From positions 57,042-121,041 of the forward strand of contig JAOVVO010000188.1 in assembly GCA_028564675.1 (NCBI GenBank): a DNA stretch of 64,000 bases, read 5' to 3'. The position numbers were made by a program, and so were the translations under genes. The notes under the pieces were generated by a model that was given only the letters and a program-made list of their open reading frames with translations, had not been told where the DNA came from and ran no database searches. Origin of the DNA: Onchocerca lupi. Taxonomy: Eukaryota > Nematoda > Chromadorea > Rhabditida > Onchocercidae. Below, one piece after another: positions 12,401 through 24,813 of this stretch (positions are counted from its first letter, which is position 1; every line of letters begins with the position of its first letter).

Positions 12401-15400
12401 CGGCGGTGTACGTCCCATTTTTCGTTGTTCCGGTGGTGTACCTCTTGAAGTGGCACCGGAAACACCTGATAGTGTGCCGCAACGTGGGGCGTTTTCTCGT
12501 AGGATACTTTCACACAGTGCTTGTAAACGCCTTGTTTTCTTGTATTTCAATTTGTAAAGGTTGTAAATTGCGCTTCCGTTTCGACCACCTGGCATTCGAT
12601 CTTCCCGTACCGCTTCAATTAAGTTCTAATTAATTTTTAAATAACGCAGCAGTGTGTTTAAAAATTGACTTCTTTTTTATCGCTTTAATATGTAATATTG
12701 ATACGCTACCCCAGCAATCTTATTATTGAATAAATGATCAAATACTAGAAATCCTAACCTTCAAGGACCATACCCTGTTGTAAGCATTTTTGAAATCGAC
12801 AAAATTGGCATCGATTCCTTTGTTCTTTGGTCATCGGGCAGCTTCCTGTACCACTGACGCAGGTATAAACGCGTTTGTTCTGTACTGTTCTCTTGAAGAA
12901 ACCTTTGCACCTGGAAAATAAACTTATTACCCATACTGAAGATTTATTTTCGTAAGCATAGCTTCAAAACGGGTAGAAATTGGATCCAATCTATCTTGAA
13001 AATGGAAGTGGCGAGATATATATTAATTTACCTTCAGTCATACTGAAGCAAATAATTTAAATCCTTGGAATTTTTCTAAATCACTTTATAAATTGAAACT
13101 AAGTTTTACTGAACGCTAACACCATGCAATAACTGCAAATATTACCAAACAGAGTAGTGAATTTAAATGTGAATGTCTTGAATGTAGATACAGGTACAAA
13201 AATAAGCAATCGTAAGAAGTAAATCACATTAGAATGAGGACCATGATGACTGGTTTTATAGGGCAGTTGGGGAGGAAATTATTCCGATGAAATAGGTCAA
13301 CACAAATGCATTTTAGGTCATTATGTGCAACTTAAAGTATTTATTCTGAATGAAATATGTTTAAGTGAATTTCCGCATGAGATGTGCTAATGATACTGAA
13401 GCCAATCACTTCATAGTCTTGAAGTTTTATTTTTGAATGCATTCATTAAGCTCACATAATTTCATACATTTCACTTCTTTTGCTTGTTTCTCAATCCTCG
13501 TTATGTATTCTAAAAAAAAAGTCCCGAATCTGTATTTATAAAAATATGAAATACAGCATGCAACTCTAAACTGAACAATTGTAGGAAATTTTTTTTGTGT
13601 ATATTTTCTGATTAATGCGTAAATAGCAAAAAATTATTCTATTCTAAAAACGTATAAAAACGTAGAAAAATAAACTGTTCATGTCTTCCCAATGATTATT
13701 TTCAGAGACATGCCGTGAAATTTACGAGCGAAATATGCAAGAGAAATTGAGTATGTAAAAAAATAAGTCAAAAAAATGTCGATAGTTATTAGTTGTAGTC
13801 TCCATGAATTGAAGGTCCAGATTAAACTTTGTGAGAAGAACTAATCTATTTTGAAAAAAAAAAAAAATCTATCATAGAAATAGTTAAGAAAATATGAGTT
13901 TTCTATTAGTTGTTCCTTGACTCATTTTACTTATTTTCTTGTGTTATATGTGCAACTAATTCTTTATATTCAAAGCGTTTCGAAGTTTTAAACAAAGACC
14001 ATTTTTTCAGTAGCACATCGGCCTAGAGTTAAATATTGATTTGTCATTCCATTGATATTTTTCGCTAATTCTCTCAGAATATTGATTTTTTTCACTACTT
14101 ATTAATAAATGAATTCTCAATTGTTTCTATTTAATACCTAAAGTATCATGTCCAATCACTCGTTCTGATTGCTGCTTCTCTAAAACGGCCAGTCATAAGA
14201 ATTGCCAAACCATTTTTCTTCATTTATTTACAGAATGGACCTGTCTGCTTGCACTGAACTTTAATAATACAAGACATTGGAAATTTCGCGTGAGTTTCAC
14301 TTGCAAATAACTCGCATATAACAGTACTGTTCACTTATCCCGAAGTAAGTGCACTGCATGATATTCTGCATGCAGGATATGCACTATGGTTAATAGACTT
14401 CGTCCCGCCCTGTTCTTTATCAGTTTTACATTAATCTTAGGTATATGTGGGTGTTAAGCATGACAGATACAATGAATAGTAACAGGTGGTTTGGGGTGAG
14501 CAGGAGGAAAATTCTAATTGAATTATAACCTTATGAACAGAAGAATAATTAATGAGGCATTCATGAATGTAAGCAAAATAGTTTGCTTTAACACTGATCA
14601 AATGTGATCAAATGTCATTCTTTTTTGACAAAAAAATTGCTGATTGCTTAGCAGTGTAACATAGAACAAGCGCTAAATCCATGTAAAAAGTCTTTTTACG
14701 GATACTTCATCACTGAATTTTCTAAATTTAAAATTGAAATTCTGTATTCGACTTAATAAAGAATGCTAAAGTACTCTTTGAGTTGAGAATTACATCTGAG
14801 TAACTAAAAAAAACAGAGTTACTTGTATTTTGAAATTCCAGTTTATTTTATAAGTTTTGAGAAGCGTCATGTTTTACAGACATCGCACATATAGCAACTA
14901 ATACAGTATCCACGCATAACACAACCCATTACCGGTGTTAATTAATTTCATCAAATAAATGAATATACGTTAAAGAAATTAGAGAGACAATTTGAAACAG
15001 CAATAATGAATAATATTTTCTCGTACCTTTGCAGAATTTATTTCAGAAAATCGATTGATTTCATCTATTAATATAATACGAACTATTTTTTAAAACCTTG
15101 GAAACATTACTAAGCAAGAAGAGAAGTAGAATATAATGCAAAAAGTTTAAAAAACCTTGCTGGATGGAAAATAAGAAAAGCGGTAATGAAGGATAAGTGA
15201 CGATTATGTAATTAAAGAGGTTTTGGAGATGCAAAAAGTAAATTCTCTATGAGATTTTAAAAATTTCTTTTAATTGTACATATGTAGCTTCTGGACAAAT
15301 AAAAAGCGTAAAAAAACAATGAGAGCAAATCAGTTCTATCAGTTCATTTCTGTAAAATCAATTCTCGCGTAATAATACTGAATGACGACGACCACTTTCA

Positions 15401-18400
15401 ATAGTATATGGAATTCAACAAATATATGTCTATTTTTGTTGACCTTAATTCAAATCATACCTTGAAAGAGGAACAAATGCCCGGTTTTATCGCACCATGA
15501 ACTGCCATGCTGTCAATCTCCAGCATAAAAAAGACAGACGAAAAAACAATTTATTTGTAGTTGATGGCCCCAAAAAAGTGAAGAAGATGGATAACGTGAA
15601 CAAGAAACGGAAAAAGAGATGGTAGATGTCTTTACCGCGGTGATAACCCATTTCATACAAATCAATTCATTTATCAGATTGCGCTTTTCTGTACCAGCAA
15701 TGCAGTAATTCCTACACTTACTATCACTATCAATTACGACTATATTACTACTATTATCACTATTATTACACAATGGGAAGCTTGAAATTGACATTCTATT
15801 ATCAAACAGCCTTGATGTTTTTGTGCCACTAACAATTATTCTTTCCCATCATGTATAATTTTCCTAGCAGATAAAACAGAACTGGGCATAACTTTTGAAT
15901 AATTATTGCTTATAGTGACCTTATCAAGACATTTTTACTTCGGACATTTGTCATCATTAAAGAGAAAATCATCGAATAGATCGTCTAAATTGTTTATATG
16001 AACTAAAGACATGTTTCGAAGTTTACTGAATTCTCCTTCTGAAACTGTAAAAAAAGTTCATATTTGCGAGAACTGTGTGACTAATTATTTATGACTCGAT
16101 GGTTCATAATAAATAGATTTTAAATATTTTTATGTTTTGTGTCCTCAATATTTTCGCATCGAAATGATTAGGCTGGAAGTGACAAATTCAGCAAAAATTA
16201 TTCACTGAATGCTTGTTTGGAATACGAACAATACATTCTTTAAAAGCATAATTTACAAAAATACATGAGCGAGAAATCACTGGCAGGGTTGGTTAATACC
16301 TTAGATAAGATCTCCTTTCTCTTGATATCACTATATCTAGAATTTGTGACTAAATCACTAATTTTCCTTCCTGAAGCTCGCAATTGCAATAATTTTCGAA
16401 ATCTTATTATTGTGATTTTGCATCCGGAACAGCTTCTGGAAGATAAGAAATGCTTACCCTTCGCATGTGTAAATGCCATAATGCAATCCTGATGATTTGT
16501 CGGAACAGATAGCGCATAATAATGGATCATCGTCTAAGTAATCGGTCATAAGCGCTGCAGTAAATTCGCCTGGATGGTGTCCATCTGCTCGTCCATTCCA
16601 CGTATACGTCGTTTCTGAGCCATTTGACTGGACTAAAGAGTTATTAATGGAACAAAAAGTTTAATTAACTTTCAATTAGAATTTACTGATCAGTGATCGT
16701 TTACGGAAAGAAAAAAATAAATAAATAGATAATTAAAGGAAAATATGATTATACAATGAAGGAAATCATTTATTTGTACCATCTACACTTTGCACATAAA
16801 ATTTTTAAATAAAACTCATTCAAAAATTTTAATATCTTAAAATATATATCTAAATTTTTCCAGAAATGATAACGTGTCAATGTCAAAAAAGCATAGTAGT
16901 TCTATCACATATGTAATGAATTGCCCCAGTATTATGCTATGTTAGTTGCTTAAAAAAAAAATAAAAAAATAAATACACACCAAAAAAAAACAAGCCACAC
17001 AAACTAAAAAACAAAAAAGGACTTTTATTATTTAGAAACTTTAGTTGTACGTTATAAACCTGATGTCAACGATGGACTGCTCATATTGGAGCTGACAATT
17101 GCTAAATTTGGTTCCACGCTGTAATGATTCAACCAGGAGAATTTATCAGAACTGCGATCGGATCCAGTTGTTGTCGTTATACGATCCTTCTGTGACGTAC
17201 TGGATTGCGACGCTCTTGAACATGACGTCTCCACACTTTGGGGTGAATCGGGGCTTAAAATTTTTTCAAATTTTACTTTCCCGAGTTTTTAACATGCTCG
17301 TTGTAATTCTCTAATACACGAAAAACTTTGGTCTAGATAGTTGTTAACAATAATTTCGAAAATAAGTTAAGAATTGGGAATATAATTCAGGCATTGTCAT
17401 GATTATCGATGTTACAGAATGAAGCCACATATAGGGTTTAAACAATCTTTGATTTGATTTTATGGTTTGTAATACAGATTTGAATTTGTAATTACAAAAC
17501 TACTAAATAATCAAGGATGAATAAATATATGCTTAAAATATATTTCAAAATTACGTTGTTCCCTTTTTTCCTTACATGCTTATGTTTGATAAACAGCATT
17601 ATAATTGATTTATTTATTCCAAAATTTAGAATTTAAAAATTCTATTGACATTTTTAGTAGACAGATATCAAAGTATATGATGAAATATCGAACTTATGCG
17701 ACAAATTGTCAAAATATGAATTTTTGGAATGATAAGAAACAATTCTCATAATATCAGATAATATCCAGAAATTTGCAATTACAAAATGCCGTTCCAGATC
17801 AAGAGAGACAGTGCTTAGTTTCCAGTATACTCTTCTCTTTCAGTACTTTTGTCCTTGCTGCCCTTTGAAAACAAGTTTTCGGCATATTTAAAAACAGATT
17901 GAGTTGGGTGATCTAGGGACCCAAGGTGTTATCGCGACAGTACAAGGACATATAAGACCCTCTGGCTTTGCCAAGGTCATCATCTTCCTCACTTCTTCCT
18001 CGAGAATAAATTATCTAATTCTGCCTTTTTCAAACTATCATAGCTATTATTCGTGACATTTACTACAAACTTTTTATGATGAGTGATATTTTTTGAATAA
18101 ATTGATCCTAATCATTCTAATTTCATTTAGTCATACTTATAGAGAAAAAATGTCAAGAGCTGTTTAGAATTTTTCTATTAAACAGATAAAAAAGAACTTA
18201 AAAAAAAATGACAATTATCAGTTAAATTACGCAATGCAATGAAACCATAGCTGGATCAACTGCCAGCTGATCAAATAGGAAAACTCAGTGGATTTGATTG
18301 CTAGCTAAGATTTTATTCATTTTTAGTGATTTCAATTAGTGAAGTTTTGAACTGTAAAATTTCCAATGAAGGTACTTTTTTTTTTTTAGTATAAATGCTA

Positions 18401-19062
18401 AAAATTGACTTTGTGAATAAGACTGAAAGGAAAGTGAAGATGACGATACTTCGCTTCCAATCATATAAGCTTGAAATAGTTTCGTGTAATTTAGAAAAAT
18501 TTGGAATTCAAGTCAAATACCTGCATTGTTCATTCCGAATTGTTCTACTCATTTCTGGATCCCAACCGATCCGATTACTTGCAGCAGTAGGGGCGATCGA
18601 ATTACTGATTAAAGCTGTGCTCGGAGACAGCGAATGTGAACCAGAAAGAATGGGTGGTCGAGTGATCTGCGATAATTGATGTAGATCAAAGCCATGACCC
18701 ATCTGTGTTAAGTAGTAACTATACAAAGTGAACGGGTCGGTAGCTGTTGTGTGCGGATAAGGTCTGGAATATCATAAAATAATCATGAATAAGAGCAAAA
18801 TGATCAGACAAACTGAAAACGTTCGAAAATTTAACTAATTTTCTATAGCTTCCAAAAGACACATTGGCATCTATCATAAATCATCAAAGTAAAAATAGCA
18901 TATTTACATGTTGAAATTTTCAGATAATCATTATGCTGATAACTGGTATCAACAAACTTACTTGATAGGTTGAGGATGAACAATAATGGGATGAGTTACT
19001 CTGGCGGACGTGGACGACGTAATGACAGGAGATCGAAAAGCTGATGTCGGCTCTGTACTCAT
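7557..19062 (-). CDS. nhr-91: Nuclear hormone receptor, NR6A1/GCNF group (NHR-91-like)
   Basis: Eleven exons: 19062-18962, 18763-18521, 17253-17060, 16632-16458, 12910-12759, 12612-12212, 9757-9524, 9335-9103, 8924-8797, 8059-7912, 7752-7557; every junction is in phase and the product is 734 residues. The start is the first in-frame ATG after an in-frame TGA. Residues 1-210 are a Ser/Thr/Pro-rich N-terminus. The DNA-binding domain (about 219-286) shows CAIC..GLHYG..CEGCKGFFKR, then CQFCRFQKCLQQGM. The following VREDRMPGGRN is the T/A box typical of germ cell nuclear factor. The ligand-binding domain (about 423-703) has helix 3-5 (LVEWTKMLPFYHELP, RWAELVLLSACFYA), helix 8 (AYVCLKAITLL), helix 9 (IQDQFVKALQIHL) and helices 10-12 (LPMLHSASSVLLHSKMFYVPF). 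NR6A receptors bind DR0 elements, usually as repressors. A Pro- and Ser-rich hinge (290-422) separates the domains. Symbol assignment rests on the T/A box and overall pattern. Confidence 0.93.
9382..9409. repeat. Poly(T) tract
   Basis: 28 consecutive T in intron 7 of the nuclear receptor gene. Confidence 0.95.
10056..10594 (+). mobile_element. Tandem Helitron-like (non-autonomous) units in nhr-91 intron 6
   Basis: Two related units of roughly 280 bp lie head to tail. Each starts near TATATAAATAAAAATGTAAA or its variant and runs into ATGTTCGTTGTGGCTTTT..TTCACC(A/G)AT(C/T)G. The second ends in TAGCTGGACGGCCATGCGAA..GTATTGCTAGTG. The 5' phrase and the GC-rich tail ending in CTAG resemble Helitron/Helentron-derived non-autonomous elements as known in animal genomes. 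A third copy lies at 26774-26995. No transposase frame is present. Family assignment is tentative; the repeat itself is clear. Confidence 0.5.
12001..12025. repeat. (AT)n microsatellite
   Basis: About 12 AT dinucleotides in intron 6 of the nuclear receptor gene. Confidence 0.95.
12911..16457 (-). other. Intron 4 of nhr-91 (3.5 kb)
   Basis: This intron splits the DNA-binding domain between CEG and CKGFF. The phase works exactly (GAAGG|GTAAGC ... TTTCCAG|GTGCAAAGG). The interior is AT-rich with no gene seen. A 57-nt open stretch at about 15464-15520 minus, with splice-like edges, would introduce a stop in the receptor frame, so it is not part of the main model. Confidence 0.7.
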
Positions 19063-20240
19063 GACTTCGCCAACGACCTTTCCTCACTTTTTCCCTCCTC
19101 TTCACCTGGCCACTTTCCCTTGACCTGTAATTCGAGCATGTAAACTCGAACATCATTCACTAAGTTCCATTAAAACTTAGCTTTTTTTCACTCATCATAA
19201 CAAGAGGATGGAATATTAAAAGGACACGTTTAGCAGAAAAACTACTATTTCGATTATTTTCACTCTAACAATAGACTCGTCAAACCGAAAGGTATTCCTT
19301 GTTTTACCACCTGGATCATTTGTCGCCAAATTTCCATTAAAAAATACAATATTAGAATATTCAGAATATCAAATTTTGATAAACAATATATCAAAATTTT
19401 GTTGACATTTGTAATCAAGGGGATAACGCATTATCATTTGATTCAATTTAGTGTGACTATCTCATAAATCTAATTTTTATTTTTAAATTTAATAACTGCA
19501 ACATATGATAAGAATTTCAAACACAGAATTAAGAAAAGAAAGCAATTTTATCACTAACAATAATCATCAAAATGGAAGTTAAACAATGCAGGGAGATAAA
19601 GGAAACTGAACTTGAAAAAACTTATATTTTGAGGTATCTTTTTTTTTGGATTATTAAGAATTCGCACAATTAATCATTTTTTACTAAAAGGTCACAATTT
19701 CCAGATGGAAGTTTTTAGAGAAAAATTTTGATCCAAATTTATAAAACCGCTAGTTCATTTCAATCAAAAATTCAATTAATCAATTTCAATATCAATTTTT
19801 AAACGCTTCTGTTATCATTATCAATAATTCATTATAAAAAGACTATGTAAGCTAATCATATTTAAACATATTTCCTACAGAAAAGAAAAGCATTGCAGTG
19901 ATTAGCATTCAAAACTTCTATTGAATTTTGAATTCTACGTAAACAGAAAATTAATTGTTTCAATGGCAGTGGTGGCCTTGTAATATATTTATTATTTAAA
20001 GATTTTAACTTTAAAATCAGGAATTAGCCAACTCGAAAATTTTGGGCCTTTTTTTCCGATTCAACCCGTGACAGTTATTATTGATCAATTCAGAATATAT
20101 CTACCAATTTAGAACTTTAAAAAGTAAAAGTTAAAACCTACTGAAATCAGGAGAAGTTAAGTTTCAACAAAATTTATAAGTAATTGGATTTAAAATATAC
20201 TTTTAGGACAGTAATCCAAAGTTGAACGGATATAATAAGT
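19063..20240. other. 5' flank of nhr-91; no gene seen
   Basis: AT-rich. An acceptor-like TTACAG about 65 bp upstream of the nhr-91 ATG (near 19125) could be a spliced-leader or 5'UTR splice site. Confidence 0.4.
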
Positions 20241-20720
20241 TTAAACATGAAAGAAAGGTTTGGGGGTCATATTTACAAAGAGGAACGCTCCGGACGAATT
20301 TTCCACGGAAAAAAAAGAAATTTTGTCAGTAGGCATATAATTTTGTGGTCTGACACAATCTGGAGGCGGTCGTTTGTATCGGCCGGAGAGGAAAAGGAAG
20401 GCATCTGGAGCAGTATCATGCCGAGGCAGGTGAAATTGTCTTCCATTGTTGTCATCATCATCGTCAGGAAGGGCCGATCGGTAGCTGGCTGGACCTTCCG
20501 AGGGAAGATATATAGGCCGACGATGATATGGCGCAATCGGGCTCAAAGGATGAGAGGAGTTGGGTACGGGGAGGTCATGGGAGGAGTGGGGTACGGGGAG
20601 GTCACAAGGGTATGGAGTTCGTAACATCGATTTAGGGAAGGGGTGGAGGTATGCGTGGAGGCCTGCTACGATCGTGGAAATTGGGTGACCCAACAGATAT
20701 CCATCCCGAGACCCTTCCAT
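20241..20720 (-). CDS. Possible proline-rich coding exon, unidentified
   Basis: A 159-codon frame on the minus strand with far higher GC than its surroundings and a protein-like, Pro/His/Ser-rich content (DLPVPHSSHDLPVPNSSHPL contains an internal repeat; later a run of five Asp). No family recognised. The opposite strand is also open for 125 codons, so the composition itself may create both frames. It lies 1.2 kb upstream of the nhr-91 start on the same strand and could be an alternative 5' exon, an independent gene, or GC-rich regulatory DNA. The 3' part (last 30 residues) is less convincing and may be intron. Confidence 0.3.
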   Translation of the reverse strand: MEGSRDGYLLGHPISTIVAGLHAYLHPFPKSMLRTPYPCDLPVPHSSHDLPVPNSSHPLSPIAPYHRRPIYLPSEGPASYRSALPDDDDDNNGRQFHLPRHDTAPDAFLFLSGRYKRPPPDCVRPQNYMPTDKISFFSVENSSGAFLFVNMTPKPFFHV

Positions 20721-20982
20721 CTTGCTTTTACTGTGTTTTTCGAATTCCTAATCAATCATCTGTTCTAAAACAGATCAAAAGATCTCCTGCAATTAAAAAG
20801 TGCGCTATTGAATGGACGAGTGGTATGTACAGACAGAAGTAATCTCTCGTCCGTCCACCACATACATATTTCGATTTTCATTTTTCCAGGTGGTGGACCT
20901 TGAAAGGATTGGAAGGAAAGGAATAAGAAGTAGAGGGAGGGAAAAAGGAGATTATACCCTCTGGATCGGCAGGTTAATACAG

Positions 20983-21104
20983 TTTGCAAAGGTGCTATCT
21001 TCAGAGAAGATGGATCCGGTATCTTAACTAAGGACGGTCAAGTGATCAAACCAGGTCGAATTATCGACTCATCCAAAACTCACTTGGCTGCGATGACAAA
21101 ATGA
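20983..21104 (+). CDS. Possible terminal exon of an unidentified plus-strand gene
   Basis: An acceptor-like TTAATACAG is followed by two bases and an open frame of 39 residues with convincing protein character (CKGAIFREDGSGILTKDGQV, then KPGRIIDSSKTHLAAMTK) ending in TGA. AATAAA at 21144-21149 lies 40 bp downstream. No upstream partner exon with matching phase was found in the GC-rich stretch before it. Not assigned to a family. Confidence 0.35.
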
Positions 21105-21149
21105 AGATAATGGAATGAAATGTTGCGAATGTCTGAGAGTGTGAATAAA

Positions 21150-24100
21150 AATTCAATTGGATGTGCGAAAAAATTGAGGTCGCACACACATGTATTTATT
21201 TGATTATATAATCGGTAGAAGATAACAACTGTCGACCTCGAGCAGTCCCGATCGACCTATTATCTTTTCTCAATTTGCTGCTGACCAACGGCCATCCTTC
21301 ATTTGACAACAAATGGATGTCTTCGGAAATATGCATATATTGAAGGGTTTGTTCATAAAATTTGATGCGCAACCCATTTCGAAAAATAGATACCATACAA
21401 TTGTTGCGTCGTCCCTAAAGAGATATAGGGCAATAATGTAATGCTGGAAAGTGGGTCGGGTCAGGTGGTGTCGTGCCCCTGTGGAAGGCACCGCGATCGA
21501 CCTACTTATTCATCATTCAGCTCATCCATAACTGGGAAGAGTGAACTCTTTTGGGATTATATGGATTATAAATCTCTGGATCTGCACTTTTTCCTTATTT
21601 TGCAATGAAGAATAACAAATTTTTTCGACTTGAAACAACAAATTTTCACCAATCAAACTTTTTAATTAAATATCAGGTAAAATAAGATGTTGGAATAAGA
21701 GTGCAAAGCTGCTGTAAATAAAAAACAGAAGAAAAAACTCATTTTCTATCTCAAAAGTTTATTTTATCGAAGAATATTGATGGAAACTATCAAGAGGATA
21801 ACAGATGCTAAATTTCAAAGCGTTGAATTTAATTTAATGTCTATGGGTTTTTGAAGTTCCTCCAAGGAATGGAAACGAGTATATGTAAAACATATAATGC
21901 CGTATACCATTTCATGAATGTTTCAGAAACAATTTTTCGTATACAAAGTGAATTTTTCATTTAGGAGAGCAAAGAAATATAAATGAGCTCTTGCAAGCAG
22001 TCATTTCCCTCACTAAACTTGCTTAAGAAAAGCATTACTTCAAGGGCTAATAAATGTTTTTTGCTTAAAAATTATGTGAGCCAAGTTTTGCGGCTTATTT
22101 TCTATCAAATTTTTAAAAAATTTATAATATTATTCAATCAGATCTATAAGGCAATGACTGGGAGGAAAACGATAATTTGAAGCAATGATAGATTTTTGAG
22201 TAACTTTGAGAGCGCTGCATGATTTGTGCAAGTTTAAATTGATTCAACAATATCAGTACATTTTTCATTATCACAAAAACAAAATAGCAGACATTTTGAT
22301 ATACAGTGTAATGAATGAAGCTATAAATATCTTCCTGATGGAATGGGACAGTTTTCCTGCAAAAGCATGAAAATTGAAGAAGCAATGAGAAGTATTAATC
22401 AATGAATAATTAGTCGAAGTAATAAAGAGTGGACATCGTGAAAAGTGAGAAAGCAACACACGGGAAGCGAGTAGAAAGGGCGATTCCGAGAGCTGGCGAT
22501 ATTGCCATCCAGAAGGTTGGACATTCATGACGGATGAATTCACAGAAGTGATGCTGACCGACCTCTATTTAACCTCATTTCCAGGAAAGTACTAATACTG
22601 ATTGCTATCCGTCATCTTTACCACCGCCACTACCATCATTAGGAGTGTGACGGTACGGTTAGACAAAATTAAATTTGGAAAAGACACATGCCAACAGATG
22701 GCTTAGCGATTAGCGAGTCTTTGCAAATGGAATCGAATGCCAAAATAGATAAATAAATTGAGTAATTAAGACAAACTAGTATATTTCAATCATTCAAACC
22801 CAATTGTTTGAACAAAGTTCAGAGAATTGCAAGGATCTTTCAAATGCAGTAATGCTCAACAAACAATGTTATGGATGTTATTGTTCACTACATTCATCAC
22901 TTCTAGTGTTGCTACATATGAGACTGAACTCTGTTCAATCTTTAATCTCTTGCCATTACTCAAAATGGCAGTTAACACTCAGGCATCTCTTGTATCACTA
23001 TACAAATTATTTCAAATAACCTATTCTGTTTTCATTTAATTCAAAAAAAAAAAAAGAAAAAAAGAAATAAAATCATTGAGCGATAGTTCGAAAAGTAAAA
23101 ACAACCGATCGAAAATCTGTTGTTGATGAGTTCATATAAACAGGATCGTTGACGTTTGAAATCAGAAAAAGGACAAATGGATTTTGGTAGAATTATACTT
23201 CGCTTACAATTCTTAACTAAATTTTGTAATAAAAATCAGTTTTTTAGTAGAAATGAATTATTCTCATGATTTTGAAATGAGTCATCAATTCATAAATGAT
23301 AATCATCCAGTTTTCTGATATTTCCCATGATGAGGATAGTACATCCTGAATATATTTCGGTAAGACAGTAATGTTTACGGATTCTGATACATTCAGAAAA
23401 TGTTCTCAGACGTCGCACACTACTACGAGTTAAATGTGCAACTTATTTTTTCCAGAATATTTCCTTCATTAATGTCATCTCAATGTCTCCAAATGATTTG
23501 GCCATCAGTTTTAAAAAATATAAAAATATTTCGTGCTTGAAAATGACAGTTTGTGATTATAATTTACGATGTGATTATAATTTACGATTATAATTGTGAT
23601 TATAATTTACGTATCTAAATGTTTGTTCTGCAACAATTATTTTGTAATATTAATGCAAATAATTTCAAGATTTCTGAATATTTTCATCATGGTACAAAAT
23701 TTCGAGCTGAAAGTTTCAAATTTAATTAAAAAGAGAGAAAGGATGAGAAAAGGGAATGGAAAGGAAAGATGGAGAAGGTACTTTCCCTTGTATTACGGGA
23801 TTCTCCCGACTTTGCAGGGATATTATTTAATGTCAAAAGATTGCGAAAGATGTCGCGACCCTATGCCCATTGTCATCTGGTATGTCAAAGTCGGTGCACA
23901 CAAATGACCAGTATTCGGTCATCAGTGGTGATTGGAAAAGGAAAGGTTATCCAGGTCAGTGGGCTACTGGCGCATTCTACAAATAATACCTTCTTTCATT
24001 TCATCATTATTTTTCAATTATATCTTCAAAACCATGTGGAACTTGATCATGTCCTTTGACTGTTTGCAACAAGTGGGATCCATATTTCCCCATCTCCGAT

Positions 24101-24762
24101 TTTTCAAGATGCAACTTTGATTCGCTTAATTAGATGAGACTGCAGGTGAATAGCAATTATTCTTCAAATTGAGTGTTTTGAAGACGGAAGTACAACATTT
24201 ATTTTGAAGTAATCATAAAGTTTCATGAATTTAAATCAAACAAATCAAAAAACGTAATCCTACATGATAAATTGAAAAATTGTAATTCACGAGGGTGTGA
24301 TAGAAATACTTGAAAAAAAAAATTCAAATATTTCTGGCATTAATAAGTTATTGATTCTTGCGAGAACAATAAATTTGTATTATTTACATGCAACTGCAAA
24401 GCAATTTTAATACTATTAGAAAGCATAAAAGAATACTATAATGAGAATCATACAACCAAAAATTTTCACGTCGTATGATAATCTAAAGTTTAAAAAATAT
24501 TTGCTGCAAGCTAAGTTTCAACATCAATTGAATACAAATATTTATGTCGCTTTATGTTGATGAGCTATGTAAAAGTCTTTTGAGCTGGATTAAGAATTTT
24601 GCAAGTGCAGTAGTTCCGAAATTTGTTCTAGAAAGTTTTTGACCAAATATGTTAATTTTTAAAATAAAACAGACAGATACGATTTTATTATCGCTATCAT
24701 GGGTAATCCTGAACCGGAATGATATCGTGATCTTAAACCAGAATATTTCCATATACTTTCAT
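21150..24762. other. Intergenic with scattered exon-like fragments
   Basis: Mostly AT-rich, with GC-richer islands at 21440-21520, 22440-22660 and 23740-23960. A 21-residue Pro-rich frame at 22585-22650 plus follows a good acceptor (CATTTCCAG) and ends in TGA. A plus-strand frame at 23769-23990 looks protein-like (DSPDFAGILFNVKRLRKM, then a Cys/Arg-rich part). I could not join these into a gene. An imperfect tandem repeat (unit TGTGATTATAATTTACGA) sits at 23551-23611. Confidence 0.35.
23551..23611. repeat. Tandem repeat, about 18-bp unit
   Basis: Three near-copies of TGTGATTATAATTTACGA, the last with a small insertion. Confidence 0.85.
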
Positions 24763-24768
24763 TTTATT
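24763..24768 (-). terminator. polyadenylation signal for acid phosphatase gene
   Basis: Minus-strand AATAAA 46 bp past the TGA of the acid phosphatase. Confidence 0.6.
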
Positions 24769-24813
24769 TCTGAGAATGATTCATACTGTACTATTCATAT
24801 TAACAAGTACCTT

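Noticed and set aside
15464..15520. Exon-like minus-strand stretch in nhr-91 intron 4
   Set aside because: Its length keeps frame but it would place a stop in the phase required between exons 4 and 5.
23769..23990. Possible PAS-domain-like or kinase-like fragment
   Set aside because: A loose impression from Arg/Cys spacing; the flanking motifs expected for a bHLH-PAS protein are absent.
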